Positions 24,891-37,100 of a stretch of 64,000 nucleotides of DNA are shown here, in pieces. Source of the stretch: Heterobilharzia americana (taxonomy: Eukaryota; Platyhelminthes; Trematoda; Strigeidida; Schistosomatidae). The translations under genes were made by a program, and so were the position numbers. The notes under the pieces are model-generated. The model was not told where the DNA came from. It ran no database searches and worked only from the letters and a program-made list of their open reading frames with translations. Location of the stretch: NCBI GenBank assembly GCA_944470555.2, contig OX104127.1:156649276-156713275 (forward strand), read 5' to 3'. Each line of letters begins with the position of its first letter. The first letter of the stretch is position 1.

Positions 24891-26443
24891 TAATCGTACC
24901 TCTATCCTTTCAGGTTTTCTAGAACCGGGAAGATAATTGTGACCATTCCAAAATCAGGACGTATCGCAATAAGACAGACGTAGAACTCAAGGAACCGCAG
25001 TTAGCTTATTCTACAACACGAAGTTTTAAGTTAGGTATCGGTAGGTATTGCGTGCTCCTTGAACAGTGACGTGTTTCGGCTCGTCCCCATCCATATCGAC
25101 AAAATCCACATTTACAACTATCCAGTAAGGGCTTTCAACTCCTCATTCAACGTTTCTGCAACAATCTTGCTGCAGAAAATATCACTGCTTACTTCACCAC
25201 CACTATTACGTTCCGAACGGACAACTGTGTGATTGCTGTATCTGCAGCAAAATATATCTCACTAACACCTACGTCCAGGACTTGGTAGTTTTTGAACTTC
25301 GACAGAGTCGCAGGAACAGACAATTGAAGGCAAGGCCGAAAGTCCTCTGTCTACTGCTGTGCATTTTCGTTGCTCTACTTCTTTTATCTTCATCTGTTCA
25401 TCTGTGACGATAGCCTTCTGGAACATAAGGACAAGTTTGACAGGCAGCAGTGGGACTCCCTCCGTTCCATGCTAGGTCTGGGCGTTCTCGAGGCAAAACT
25501 ATGTCGACTGTACAAAGGCACCCACTCACCCGCAGGGAAGCCTCCGCCGATGAGAGTGACTCTAGGCTCTTACCGTCACACACCTTGGTCATCAACAGAT
25601 CGTCCAACATTAGAGCCAGACATGACCGATCATGGGTGTCAAGAAAGACATCTCAAGAAGCAGCTGGTCCACAAAAACCCACAGCCATGGTCGTACATAG
25701 TATACCTGAAATGGTGACGGTACCCCAGATGGGAAGTACACGCAAGACGTCAAATAATGGGAGTAGTTATCGGCTCGAACGGAGCTGAGCTGGGCTGCAG
25801 CCGCGACAATTAGCAGACTACCACGCCCTCTGCATCTGACAACCATGACCTCACTTAGACTAATGACTGTCAACTTCGAATCCCCAGAAGTACTCACCAG
25901 AGTGCTGGAGACGTGGTACAAAGTCAAGTGCACCATAAGCGGTAACGTTCGCTACTGTGAAAGCAGACCGAGAACACTGCAACAACAACAACGGACAGCA
26001 GTTACGCCCTGTGCTCAGGCCACCGTAACCCTAAGCCGAAACGTTGAGAATCAGACCAGCAACCTCCACTCAACACCGAATGCACCAGTCGACGAGGGAA
26101 AAAACTTAACTGGGCCAGTTCCACTGACCCTCGGCATCGCCCTGAAAATCATGATCCCGACAGAAACGTGGTTGTCACTAGATATAATTGACACCGAAGT
26201 TAACATAGATGATGTGATTCCGTTCAGGAGAGGCAGAGAACATAGGGAGGGAGGGGGGTTGCAATATACGTGAACAAGTGGTTCAGAAGTGAACAAACCA
26301 CTGACACGGCACTGACAGAGCTCCTAGACTCTGTCTAGTGCCACTTCACGCCCAAACACACCAAATTCTTATTTGGAGGAATCTATAGGTCCCTTAACAG
26401 CAACTCGGAACACAACCAAAAACTACTCCAAGCAATATCCACA

Positions 26444-27448
26444 GTGTCAACTATGGGGTACGACCAGATTTTAATAGCTGGCGACTTCAACACTCCAACC
26501 CTCAGTCTAGAGCAAGGTGGCACTAACACGAGCCGAAAGTTCGACCGTAACCTGCTAAACGCCATCCAAATGGCTGGATTGCAGGAAAAAATCAGCGACA
26601 GCACCCGCTGGGGGTCAGATGGTAAACCATCTAAACTGGATTACCTACTGACTAGTGATCTCCTTCTGGTTGAAAACGTTCAGGTACAAACCACTCTTGG
26701 AAGTAGCGATCACGCTACGGTAATGTTCCACCTGGTATTTAGTGAAGAGCTATCACGGGAGGGACCTCGCCCTTACCTATGTTACAACATGGCAAATTAC
26801 GAAGGTATGAACAAGAGCCTTTCAACAGCTTCGTGGCCAGTGGATTGGTGTTCCTTATCGACCGACCGGCACTGGGAACTGGTAAAAGACATCATTAAGG
26901 CGGCCGTCTCGCAAAACGTTTTTTTGGCGGTAATAACAACCAGAAAGCGAAAGTCATGGCTAAAACGGGGCGCTGAGCGCCTTCTAAAAGCCAAGAGAAG
27001 GGCATGGCACACATGGAGACTCTCCAGCGAACAGGATGACCACGACGCATACATGACTCCACGGAATCGGAGCAACACAAGGGTGCAGGGAGACAGGAGG
27101 TCGTTCCAGTCCAACCTCGCCGAAAGACCTGAGGCAAACCCAAAAAACCTTTCCCGATTCATGGCAGAAAGAAAATCGACAAGCCAAGGAGCATGTGTCA
27201 TAAAAGGTCCGAACGGAGAAAACCTCTCTGAACAGGAGATTGCTGAAGTGCTGAGCACCACATTCGACACACAGCTCAACATCCCATCAAGAAACTGCGC
27301 ATACCAGTTGCACGAACAACCTTCAACGTTACCCGATGCTACTGAGTTACACGAAATACAGATAACTCGCGCTGTTGTTCTCGACAAGCTTTTAAAGTTA
27401 AGCGCGAAAAATCTCCAGGATGCGACGACATTCTCCCATCCGTGTTGA
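26444..27448 (+). pseudogene. LINE-A endonuclease core and linker
   Basis: A 334-codon open segment starting inside the endonuclease at MGYDQILIAGDFNTP. It continues through SKLDYLLTSDLLLVEN and GSSDHATVMFHLVF (catalytic SDH) into a basic linker that joins the RT. The N-terminal part of the endonuclease is upstream in other frames. It is not a host gene despite its length. Confidence 0.85.
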
Positions 27449-28080
27449 AAGAATGTACAAGTACCCTAAGCGGCCCACTCTGCAACTTCTTCCAACACTC
27501 CTTGGATGAGCGAAAGTTCCCACGAGAGTGGAAACTGGCTATCCTTTCTCCCATCTTCAAACGAGGAGATAGACAGAATCCCAACTGTTATCGACCCATA
27601 GCACTTCTACCAGTAATATCAAAAGTAGTGGAAAGTGTGATGGACTACCGGATCAGAGAATACCTGGACACCAAGCGGGCACTCAGTGACGCTCAACATG
27701 GCTTCCCTAAGGGTAGGTCCTGTGCCTCCAACCTCCTGACGGCCCATGATCATTGTACAGAATGCTGGGACCTCAAGGTCCCGGTCCACTTAATTTTTCT
27801 GGACTTCGCCAAAGCCTTTGACACCGTCTCACACAATATCCCAATACATAAGATAGCTGGGTTAGGTATTCGCAGCCAGGTGCTGTCGTGGTTGCAGAAC
27901 TACTTAGACAACAGGGAGTTCTGTACGAAAGTCAACAGGGTCTACTCAACTTGGAGAACATCCTCATCCGGTGCGTCACAAGAAGCAATCTTGGGCCCAC
28001 TGTTGTTCCTACTGTTCGTAAATGACTTGCAGCAACATACCAGCTACCCGATTCTCCTGTGCGCTGATGATGTCAAGTAA
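27442..28080 (+). pseudogene. LINE-A reverse transcriptase
   Basis: A 212-codon segment with KLAILSPIFKRGDRQNPNCY, RPIALLPVISKVVES, LSDAQHGF, LIFLDFAKAFDTVSH (motif A), GASQEAILGPLLFLLFV (motif B; the usual G-V-P-Q-G is altered to G-A-S-Q-E) and LLCADDVK (catalytic ADD). It ends in a stop directly after ADDVK. The thumb continues at 28291-28818. Confidence 0.85.
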
Positions 28081-29380
28081 TGGAGGACAATAACTTGCGA
28101 GGCGGAATCTATGGCATTACAGAAGGACCTCAGAAAGCTAGAGGAATGGGGAACTAATAACCAACTGGCATTTAACCTGGATAAGTGCCGGTCCATGTTT
28201 TTCCACACTCCTGATCCCCAGAAAACACCCTACTATCTCTGTGGTTCACGTTAATCCCATACCACAGTAGAAAAAGACCTGGGTTTACCGGTGACGGAGA
28301 AACTGGACACCAGTTCCAATTACCCAGGTGATGTCTCAAAAGCATACGGGGTACTACACTTTGTGCATAAACAACTGGATGCCCTCACTTCAGAGCTCTT
28401 TCCGAAGCTCTACAGGACTTACATACGGCCCCACTTAGAGGTCCGTGACGTCTTCGCTCCACCACAGCTGAAAAGTGACAATAACCTACTGGAGAAAGTT
28501 CAGGGGCGAGCCACAAAAGGGGTTGTTAGAATTCAGCGAAAACCATATGAGGATAGACTCAAAGACCTAGGCCTATACCGTCTAAGCTATCGAAGGATAC
28601 GTGGCGACTTAGTAGTGGCTTACGAAATAATGAGTAACCCAAGTCACCCAAACAGGGGAGTCCTACCGAGTGGCCACTACGGAGATCCTCTAGGAAATCC
28701 CAGTAGAATAGCCCACCAAAGTTCAAAAATTGCATGTGCGTTCACACTTCTTCTCTCTCCGAGTCTGTGGGCACTTGAATGCACTACCAGCAGAGGTGGT
28801 CTCCTCCCCAACTGTTGAAAGCTTCAAGAAGAGGCTAGACGGTCATGCAGAGACTCACGGCTTATCCACGCATAGCTGGAACAGGAAGTGATGTCAAGCC
28901 ACCCCAACCAGTCTTCTTTCTATTGTAACCATTTAAGCCCTTTTCAACTCTTCCACTTGTCATAAGTTAGCCTCACTCACCTAAGTTTTTCATACCTTTG
29001 CACCCCTACTCACCTTACTTGGGTGTAGGTAGATTACTCCATTAGTTCACTTTTCCACTCCTCTTTTACTCGCACAAACACTTTCTAGGTTTTCTCTTCA
29101 CCATCCCCAACCCTCTCTAGCGACCAGTCCTAATGGCTGTCTGGCAACTCGACATCTGAAGAAGCCAACTGCACCGCAGTCCAAGGCAAACAAATCAACA
29201 CTTAACTTCTTGTTCTGTTAATCAGAGCTATAGCAGACGAGTAGCTGGACCTACTGCATCAGAATCCGTCAAAAGATCTGGAGCCGTTCCGCAAGGCCAA
29301 GAAGCGAGCGCGAAGAAATCAATTGGTGTACACAAGCTCGTTAAAAAGTTATCGGATGTTGGATATTGAGGTTTGAAGTT

Positions 29381-30890
29381 TGAAGTAAAGCGGTGCATAT
29401 GTTAGTATGCGGTACCGTGTGGTGGCGTTGTGTTATAGTTGTTGTTGTCATGTAAGACTGGTTTCATCATTTATGCCTATAGTCTTGTCGGACTTTCATG
29501 AATCTTACTTAGTTCTAATATATTGAGTAGTGTTCCTTAAGTTACATTGAAATTATAGTCTTCAAGCTGTTATATAATATTATTGCATGCTTAAAAGTCA
29601 TTTCAGTCAAAAGTATGCCGTTTATTCAAAGTTCGACTTGTAAAAATCACTTGTTTGTGGAATAATACTTTCATGGTACCATAAATGGAGTGTCCCAGAT
29701 GAACATTACATGCTGAGCATAATCTATCCTGACAAGTTAAAGTCGCAGTTTATCAAAAAATGGGTCTAATTCTTGGGTCATCCTCTTTTTTTTGTCAGTG
29801 CTTTTGGGCAGACAAATACTTCGTGATTGTTCTACGTTTTGAATTTTGAACGCCGTTCTGATACATACTTATAACATTATATACGCAGTGATAATACATT
29901 TGTATTCAATTGGTTACAATGTTTGGTCATTTTCTTTTTCATGTAGTTGTAAATTTTTATTGATTGTAAAGTGACCGATTCCGAGCAACACTAAGGTGAG
30001 TCTTCAACTACCAGTGTCAGTTGTCACACTGACCCCAACTACAGTCGTAAAATCAGAAAACCCCTTCACAGCTCGCTCCAGTAGGCAGAAATTGTATGAA
30101 CTCTCCGCTTGTAGCCTTCTGGCCTGTGCCTATTTCAGCAAAAACCAAGCATCAGGGTCTGTGGTCACTAGATATGCGACACGACCCCAGTATGTGTACG
30201 ACCTCATCAACTAAAGCCTTACAGTAGACTATGTCCAATCTCTACATGACCAACTTCAAAAAGAAGTCGGCACCGATATTGTCACCGACTTTCGTAACAA
30301 AAAAACGTGTTCAACTAAACGTGAAAACTTAGGCACCAAATTGTTGTCACAATCTTCCCTGTTGTATCTACTTTAAACTTACTGAACTATCTTACTTTTT
30401 GAATAGAAACGAGCGATAATACTCACTCTTATTCATTTGAGTGAAATATTGACTGATTGTTCGGTCGTGTCATCTAGGCAAAGGAACTCATTTCCACAAT
30501 ATCTAGGTTTAGAACCAGACTAATTTACTAATGTCCAAGAACTCGTAGATATGCTCCTTTGAGGTCCTAGATATTTTCCCCCTAAAACTAGCAAGTCGTC
30601 TCCAGATACTTTTCCACTGCCGAAACAGACTAATAAAACCGAATTTCCTGAGCGCGTGATTTTGTATCAAGTGGGGACACTGGTCTATGCATGTGCATCG
30701 ATATCGTTTTCCATTTATTTCACTATAGGATATATCTGGCATTTTTATGTTGGTTGTATATAAGTCCTAATAAATAACAGTAAATAGGAGTCCCGAAGAT
30801 CAGATAGACACAAAAATGAACCTATAGCAATTCTTCAGGGACACCATAACTATCATTATATGTAATACTATTCTAACTTCCATCATATCT
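29381..30890 (+). promoter_or_regulatory. Upstream region of the kinase gene; candidate 5' UTR exon
   Basis: No repeat family of the window is recognised here, so this likely holds the promoter and 5' UTR of the kinase gene. A consensus donor (CTAAG then GTGAGT) sits at 29994/29995. A pyrimidine-rich acceptor (TTTCGTTTGACAG) ends at 30902, 22 bases before the start codon. A small non-coding first exon ending at 29994, or spliced-leader trans-splicing at 30903 (known for a minority of schistosome genes), would both fit. No TATA box is claimed. Confidence 0.3.
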
Positions 30891-30924
30891 TTCGTTTGAC
30901 AGATTTTTAAACGTATAACTGCCT

Positions 30925-31114
30925 ATGTCTGAGCAGTCAATGAGACATCGTTTTCTCAGTCTCCCCACTGACCAGAAGTTGAGATTAGACAGAGTACCTT
31001 CCCCTCATTCACACTTGACACCAGTTCCAAGTTTGCCTTCAAGTGCAATTCTGGATTTCAATAATACATCAATAACTGTCACAGGTGATGATTTTGAGGA
31101 TACATGTGTGCTAG
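30925..31114 (+). CDS. MKK3/6: MKK exon 1 (residues 1-63 and first base of codon 64)
   Basis: Encodes the N-terminal extension and the lead-in to the kinase domain (TGDDFEDTCVL). The start of the tail, R7-H8-R9-F10-L11-S12-L13, fits the MAP-kinase docking consensus (basic cluster, then hydrophobic-x-hydrophobic). The donor is CTAG/GTGAGT at 31114/31115. The split codon restores Gly64, the first glycine of the nucleotide-binding loop. Confidence 0.85.
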
Positions 31115-34100
31115 GTGAGTTTATTAACTCTTTTTAATTACTAGGTTCACTTACTGCCTTTGAAATTAACACTCATTCTTCTTGATCATTAAGAAGATTT
31201 CACCGTAACTTTTGTTGCAACTTATTCCTAGATAGATACTTTAAAAAAAGTAACCTCCAGTTAGTGACTAAAATAAATATTGAATGTGTATTTATGAAAC
31301 TTACCTACGATGAGTTGAACTTATACTAGTTATATCGGGTTAATGTAGAAGCGTTCTATTTGCTGGTATGCGTGTTTCATCTGATGCTTGATTAGTAGTG
31401 TCATCTATACATAAAATTCGAAAAAATCTACCACGTTTTAACTTGTGCTGTGAGTCCAGAAGGTATGTTCATGAAGTTTGAAACTTATTTTGAGTGAGGT
31501 GTCTAAGCTGTTATGGAAGCTAGACTACTGAACATAGCCTATCAATACAGGACCTAGCCTTACTCTTTAGTAGTTCAAGTTAACACACCTCATTTGAGCA
31601 CATCAAACGAGAATGCGCTAAGATGAAAGATAAGGAAATAAAGAATAAAGCTGGTAGAGAAAGTCATCGAAAGAGAACAAAGAGGAATAATAGGATACTG
31701 GAATTCAGTATGACAATTGAAACAACGTGTGGATGAATCTGTGCCGTTGAGATCGATTATGAGGCTAGTCTACGATCACTCATTTCTATTGTCAAGCGGA
31801 CCCAAACTGGGAAGCTTACATTAACCTACACGTTTCAGACCAACAATCAGGGACCTTACACACATGCCATATTTTAGTCTGACTGTCTCCAACCTTTTTC
31901 CAGACTGAACTCACTTCAGCTAGCATTGTGTGACAGTGTAGATGGTATAAAGCATGTGTATCACATGTCCCAGTCTCCTAAGTCGATGAAGGTTCACAAT
32001 CTCATCAACTAACTTTTACTCTCTCCCTAAAATTGTGTGCCTAGTTCCTAGGTTAGTGACGTGGTGACAGCACAATACATGACCTATGCGACGGTGACAG
32101 TGGTCGGACATCAGAAACCAAACTGTTAAGACAGACAGATTTGAAATAGAAACCACTTAGTCAGGATTTTAACACCTATGTCAGTCTACTGTCTTTCTAC
32201 TTATTCACTCAAAGTGCAAGTCGATAATTTCCTCGAATATCATTTTGTAGACAACAAGTTTCACAGTGCCGCAATGAGCGTTCGCGCTAATTTTAGCTCA
32301 TTAGTGACGATGACAACCTGCTATAATGGGAAATTTCATTAACTTACGATCGGTTCATCACTGGAAATAACGTCATAAAGCGATTAGAACTGCACGACAT
32401 ATACCACCTTATTGAAATATTATAAACTGAAAGCCAGAATCGAATCTTCCTGATGTTTTTTACATAGTGTCATTCTTGCCACGAACTGGGAATCATACGA
32501 ACACTTACTTTGATTGTAGATGTTATCATTTCAATTAATTAACTAGCCAGTATTTAGGTATTTTAAACACATCAGGCTCATAAGGCGGGTTATATTATAT
32601 TATTAGTCCCTTGGGTTCCTAGTGGAACATAGGGCTTCAGTAGCACGCCTCCAGTACACTCTGTTCTCTGAGATCTTTTGAACCTGGTCCCACGACAGCC
32701 CAGAAGCTCTCATTTCCTGCTCGCACGACCTCATCCATGTCACCCTCTGACGTCCAACTTGTCGCTTCCCATGGGGATTCTACTCGAGCAACTGGCCTGA
32801 CGCGTGATGTCCTCCGTCGGCCTTCTCAGTGCATGGCCAATCCATCTCCACTTCTTCCTGCATATTTGTTGCGTGATAGGTTCTTAGTTGGTTCGTTCCC
32901 AGAGTTCCTTGTTGCTTATTTTTTCTGGCCATCTGATCTTCAGCAGCGAGCGTAAGCAGTTGTTGATGAATGTCTGTAGTTTATTGGAAATGCCTTTCGT
33001 GACGCGCCAAGTCTCTGAGCCATACAAGAGCACTGACTTGACGTTGGTGTTGAAAATCCGTATCTTGTTCCGCATGCTGAGTGCAGAAGATCTCCACACT
33101 GGTTTCAGGCTAATGAACGCCTGTCTTGCTTTTCCGATTCTGACTTTGACGTCTTCGTCCGTCCCGCCTGTAGTTGAAACAGTGCTTCCTAGATAGGTGA
33201 AGGAGGTTACTTCCTTTAAGTTTCTTCCGTTGACGGTGATTGGAGTTTGTTGTTGTTGATGGTGGTGGTGCGGTATCTTCATCACTTCTGTCTTCTCTAT
33301 ATTCACCTGAAGTCCCGTCTTCGCTGCCTCTTCTATCAACTTGTTAGTTTTTGCCTGCAGATCTTCAAGTTTATGTGACATTAGGCATAAGTCATCGGCG
33401 AAATCCAAGTCTTCTAGGTTCTTTTCCGTCGTCCAGTGTATCCCCCTCTTCTCGCTGCCTACTGTTTGCTGCATGATCCAGTCCACCACAATCAAGAATA
33501 TCATGGGGGATAGTAGGCAACCTTGTTTCACTCCTGTCTTCACTTCAAAGGCATCACTGAGCTTCCCATTGTGGATTACTTGGCATGTAGCATCTTCATA
33601 TAGTTGTTGAATGAGGTTGATAAAGGTTTGCGGTACTCCGTAGTATTGAAGCAGTTTCCAAATTACTTCTCGGTCGACGCTGTCAAAGGCCTTCTCAAAG
33701 TCGATGAAGTTGAGGTGGAGAGGTGATTGCCATTCTATGCTCTGTTCTATGATGATACGAAGCGTTGCAATTTGGTCTGCACATGATTTGTACTTCCTGA
33801 AGCCTGCCTGTTCCGGTCGTAGTTTTGAATCCAGTGCATCCCTTAGCCTCTCCAGGATGATGCGGCTTAATATTTTACCACCAGCTGCTCTTCCTTCCAC
33901 ACCTTCTGCAATAGTGGTGTGAGCATGTCCGCTGTTGTCTCTGCGTCTGTTCTCAGTGCTTCTGGCGGTATTCCATCTGGTCCTGCTGCTTTCCCGCATT
34001 TCAGTAGCTTTATGGCGTTCAGGACTTCCATTTTCGTTGGGGGATTAATGTTCACTTGTAGTTCAGCGGCTGGGCTGCAGGTGGTATTTCTGGACGAAGT

Positions 34101-37100
34101 GCAGGTGGTGGCGGTGGTCGATTCAAGAGCTTCTTGAAGTGGTCGGCCCATCGTTTCCTCTGTTTCTCTTCTTTTGTAATTAAATTTCCTTCTTCATCTT
34201 TTATTGGTTTCATCTGTGTTGGTCTCTTCCCTGATAGCAACCTGGTTATTTGATACAATGTCGTCAGGTCTCTCTTACCTGCAGCCTGTGTGTTCTGCTT
34301 CACTTGCCAGTGTTTCGTAGAAGTGTCTTTTGTCTTTGCGTGCACTCTTCTCCACTTTTTTGTCCAGTGTTTTATACATTGTGCTCAGTTCCTCTTGTCG
34401 TTGAGCATCCTTGCACTGGCTTATCTTCTGCTTCACCATCCTACTCTCCTGCTCTATCAGCTTCCAGGTATCCGTCGAGATCCATTCCTTGTCTTCTTTC
34501 TTCTTCCTTCCTAATACTGTTGTGCAGGTTTCTTTCCACATAGCTTTCAAAGACTTCCAGTGTTCTTCCACACAGGTTTCTTCAGGGATGTTGCTCGATG
34601 TCTCCCATTTTGTCTTGATGGCTGCTTTGAAGATCTCCTTTGTAGTTTCATCCTTCAGTTTCCGAGTGTTGTACTTGAGTTGAGGTCTATCACCAGCTTC
34701 CTTGAAGGCTTTTAACTTGATTTGGAAGGTTCCTTGCACTAGATAGTGGTCTGAACCTACATCTGCTCCTCTTCTTGACCTTGTGTTAAGTAGACTGCGT
34801 CTCCATTTTCTTGAGATTGAGATAAAGTCGATTTGATTTTTAGTGTGTCCATCTGGTGAAATCCATGTCGCTTTGTGGATATCTTTGTGCCTGAACACAC
34901 TGCCTCCAATCACCAAATCGTTGAATGCACAGAATTCTGCAAACAATTCTCCATTCTCATTCATTTCACCTAGTGCCTCTCGACCCATGGTTAGTTCTCT
35001 TCCCGTGTTGTCCCCTCCCAGTTTGGCATTCATGTCGCCCATCAGAATTTTGATATCGCCAACTGACGTCTTGTCCAGTGTTGATTGAAGTTGTCTGTAG
35101 AAATCCTCCTTTTTCTCTTGCTCTGCATTATTTGTAGGTGCATAACATTGTATGATTGTGACCTTTCTTCCTTTTGAGTTGAATCTTGCTGTCATGATCC
35201 TGGAGGAGATTGGTTCCCACTGCATGAGAGCCTTCGATGCTCTTGAGGACATCATGATAGCCACTCCCTCAGTGTGCTCGTGGTTGGCGTCTGGGTGACC
35301 GGAGTAGATTATTGATTCTCCAGTTGACAGTTTGGAGAGTCCACTCCCATTCCATCTGCTTTCGCAAATCCCAAGCACTTCGATGTTATACCTTCTCATC
35401 TCCTTGCAATCTGGGCTGCCTTACTGGGTTCAAACATCGTGCGGACATTCCATGTCCCCACGTTTACTTTCGCTTTCATCGAGAGAAGACACATCGGCCA
35501 ATTGGCTTCCCGAAGGCTTTCACCAACTGGCGTCATTTCGCCTCTCCGATTCCAGCGGGGAATAAGTTTGTTTTCATTTTTTATATTTTGTTTGTGCTTT
35601 GAAGTTTCTTTAGCGGTTAGATTTGTTTTACGGGGTAGGGTTGCTAGCCCTATGCCCAACCTTCCCTCTTTACCCGGGCTTAGGACCGGCTAGTAACTAG
35701 TAAACTAGTTAACCAGGCGAGCATAAGGCGGGTTAATCCAAGTATATTGCTCATGTCCACAACTTTATATATGTGAACCAACTAAGCGATGTCCAGTTAG
35801 CACCATATTCACTGCCGTTATCCGACATGTTGCTGTGTAAGCTATAAATAGCGTGACTGATGTTAGTGGTTATAACTCCGTTGAAACAGTGTGCGATATG
35901 CGTAGTTTTGTGCACAATTTTAATAAATCTTTTTGTTTTCTAAAATATTAACCTAGAGTGTCACATTAAGCTTAAATGGTGACATGCCGGATGCTGGCAG
36001 TGCCCATATTGGCTGGTAAAATTACTACTTCTTGGTCACTTTCTTATTTACTCATGCCAAACAGAAGTAAGTATCGCTATTCATTTAGTTATTCAGTTTA
36101 AGGTTCGACTATAGTCAGTGGTTAGAATGGTAAACGAACAGTTATATAATAAGCTTGCACATGTTGGTTTTCAAATACTTTGATAATAACCAAATTACTG
36201 TTTTGCATATCATATTATCTAATTTCGACCAGAATTAGTAGCGAACCAACAGTACTTTAACGACAACATATTGTGAACTTTCATTTGAGACGTTTAGTCA
36301 ACAAGTAGATTCCACCGTTAACTAGCTATGCAGTAGATAAAACATCTGTATTCTCTTGGCGTCTGCTTTCAACACCTGTATCTCACAACCGTGTAATACG
36401 ACGGCAGACCGCTGAAAGGTATGCTTGTTCTTTGCTAAATAGTGAGATGTTGAGTGGATCTTTTGTTCCTCTATTGAGATTTGATTAGTGATCAACATAT
36501 TATATTTGGTGATTTTCCTACCAAGCTGAAGTAATAAATGCATTCTACAGCTTCACTTCCACCCTTAAACTGACAGTCTGCAGAACATACTTGAAGCATC
36601 ATCTTAAGCTTAAGAGATTCAAAACACGTGCCAAATATGCTCATGTCTGCTCAAGGTGTTCCGAAATCTGCATTTTGTCAATATCTTCATCTGACAAGGC
36701 TGTGTGATCTGCGTATTGCGTTAACCAGATGGGCGGCAAACCATTCTTTGAGAAATCAGTTAAATCGAGTCTCATCTCGAAGAAATTAAATAAACGCAGT
36801 TATTGTGGACATCACTAGGTTTCAGTACTCCCACTCCACCTACTTCAACTTGGGCAGCTGCGTGCTATCTGAGCCTTCACACGAAGTGACTCAGTCTAGT
36901 ACATAAATTTGTACTGTATTAAGTTGGAATAGCTACTTAATTATATAATCACTACCTAATAAAGCACTGTTATCGCACCTCGACCGATGAAGTCGAAGGC
37001 TGCCTTCAGATCAAGATATAAAACTAGCACTTGGTGCTGCCAAGGATTTCTGTTCCAAAACCTATTGAGTGGTAAAGAAATTTATCGATGTGTACCTGTA

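Larger units (their letters stand above)
25300..29380 (+). mobile_element. Nearly full-length LINE-A copy
   Basis: The best LINE-A copy in the window. ORF1-like part: 25390-25860 (CDDSLLEHKDKFDRQQWDS). Endonuclease: about 26150-26760 (TETWLS, FRRGREHREGGG, IAGDFNTPT, GSSDHATVMF). Linker to 27448. RT: 27442-28080 and on (VHLIFLDFAKAFDTVSH, LGPLLFLLFVNDL, CADDVK then a stop at 28078). Thumb and C-terminal region: 28291-28890. 3' UTR: 28890-29380, with the conserved block at 29220-29370. At least four frame breaks and a stop right after the ADD motif make it inactive. The 5' end is uncertain. Confidence 0.85.
32593..35721 (-). mobile_element. RTE-1: full-length RTE-clade LINE (SR2-like) with perfect target-site duplication
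   Basis: A 3.13-kb element in intron 1, antisense to the kinase gene. The 14-bp direct repeat CATAAGGCGGGTTA flanks it at 32579-32592 and 35722-35735. It encodes an APE endonuclease (VGTWNVRTMF, ICESRWNG, MGDMNAKLG, GSDHYLV) and an RT (GKAAGPDGIPPEAL, FIDFEKAFDSVDR, GVKQGCLLSPMIF, FADDLCLM). The 3' tail on the - strand is AAGGGACTAATAATATAATA, as in RTE elements with short-repeat tails. At least four frame breaks and a nonsense codon just after LWERTN (about 32884) inactivate it. The SR2 comparison is by family resemblance only. Confidence 0.9.

Noticed and set aside
26444..27448. 334-codon ORF as a possible host gene
   Set aside because: It contains LINE endonuclease motifs and lies between other parts of the same LINE.
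29996..30214. 72-codon ORF upstream of the kinase as an extra N-terminal exon
   Set aside because: No splice donor in a compatible frame before its stop, no homology to MKK N-termini, and it would start right at a consensus intron donor.
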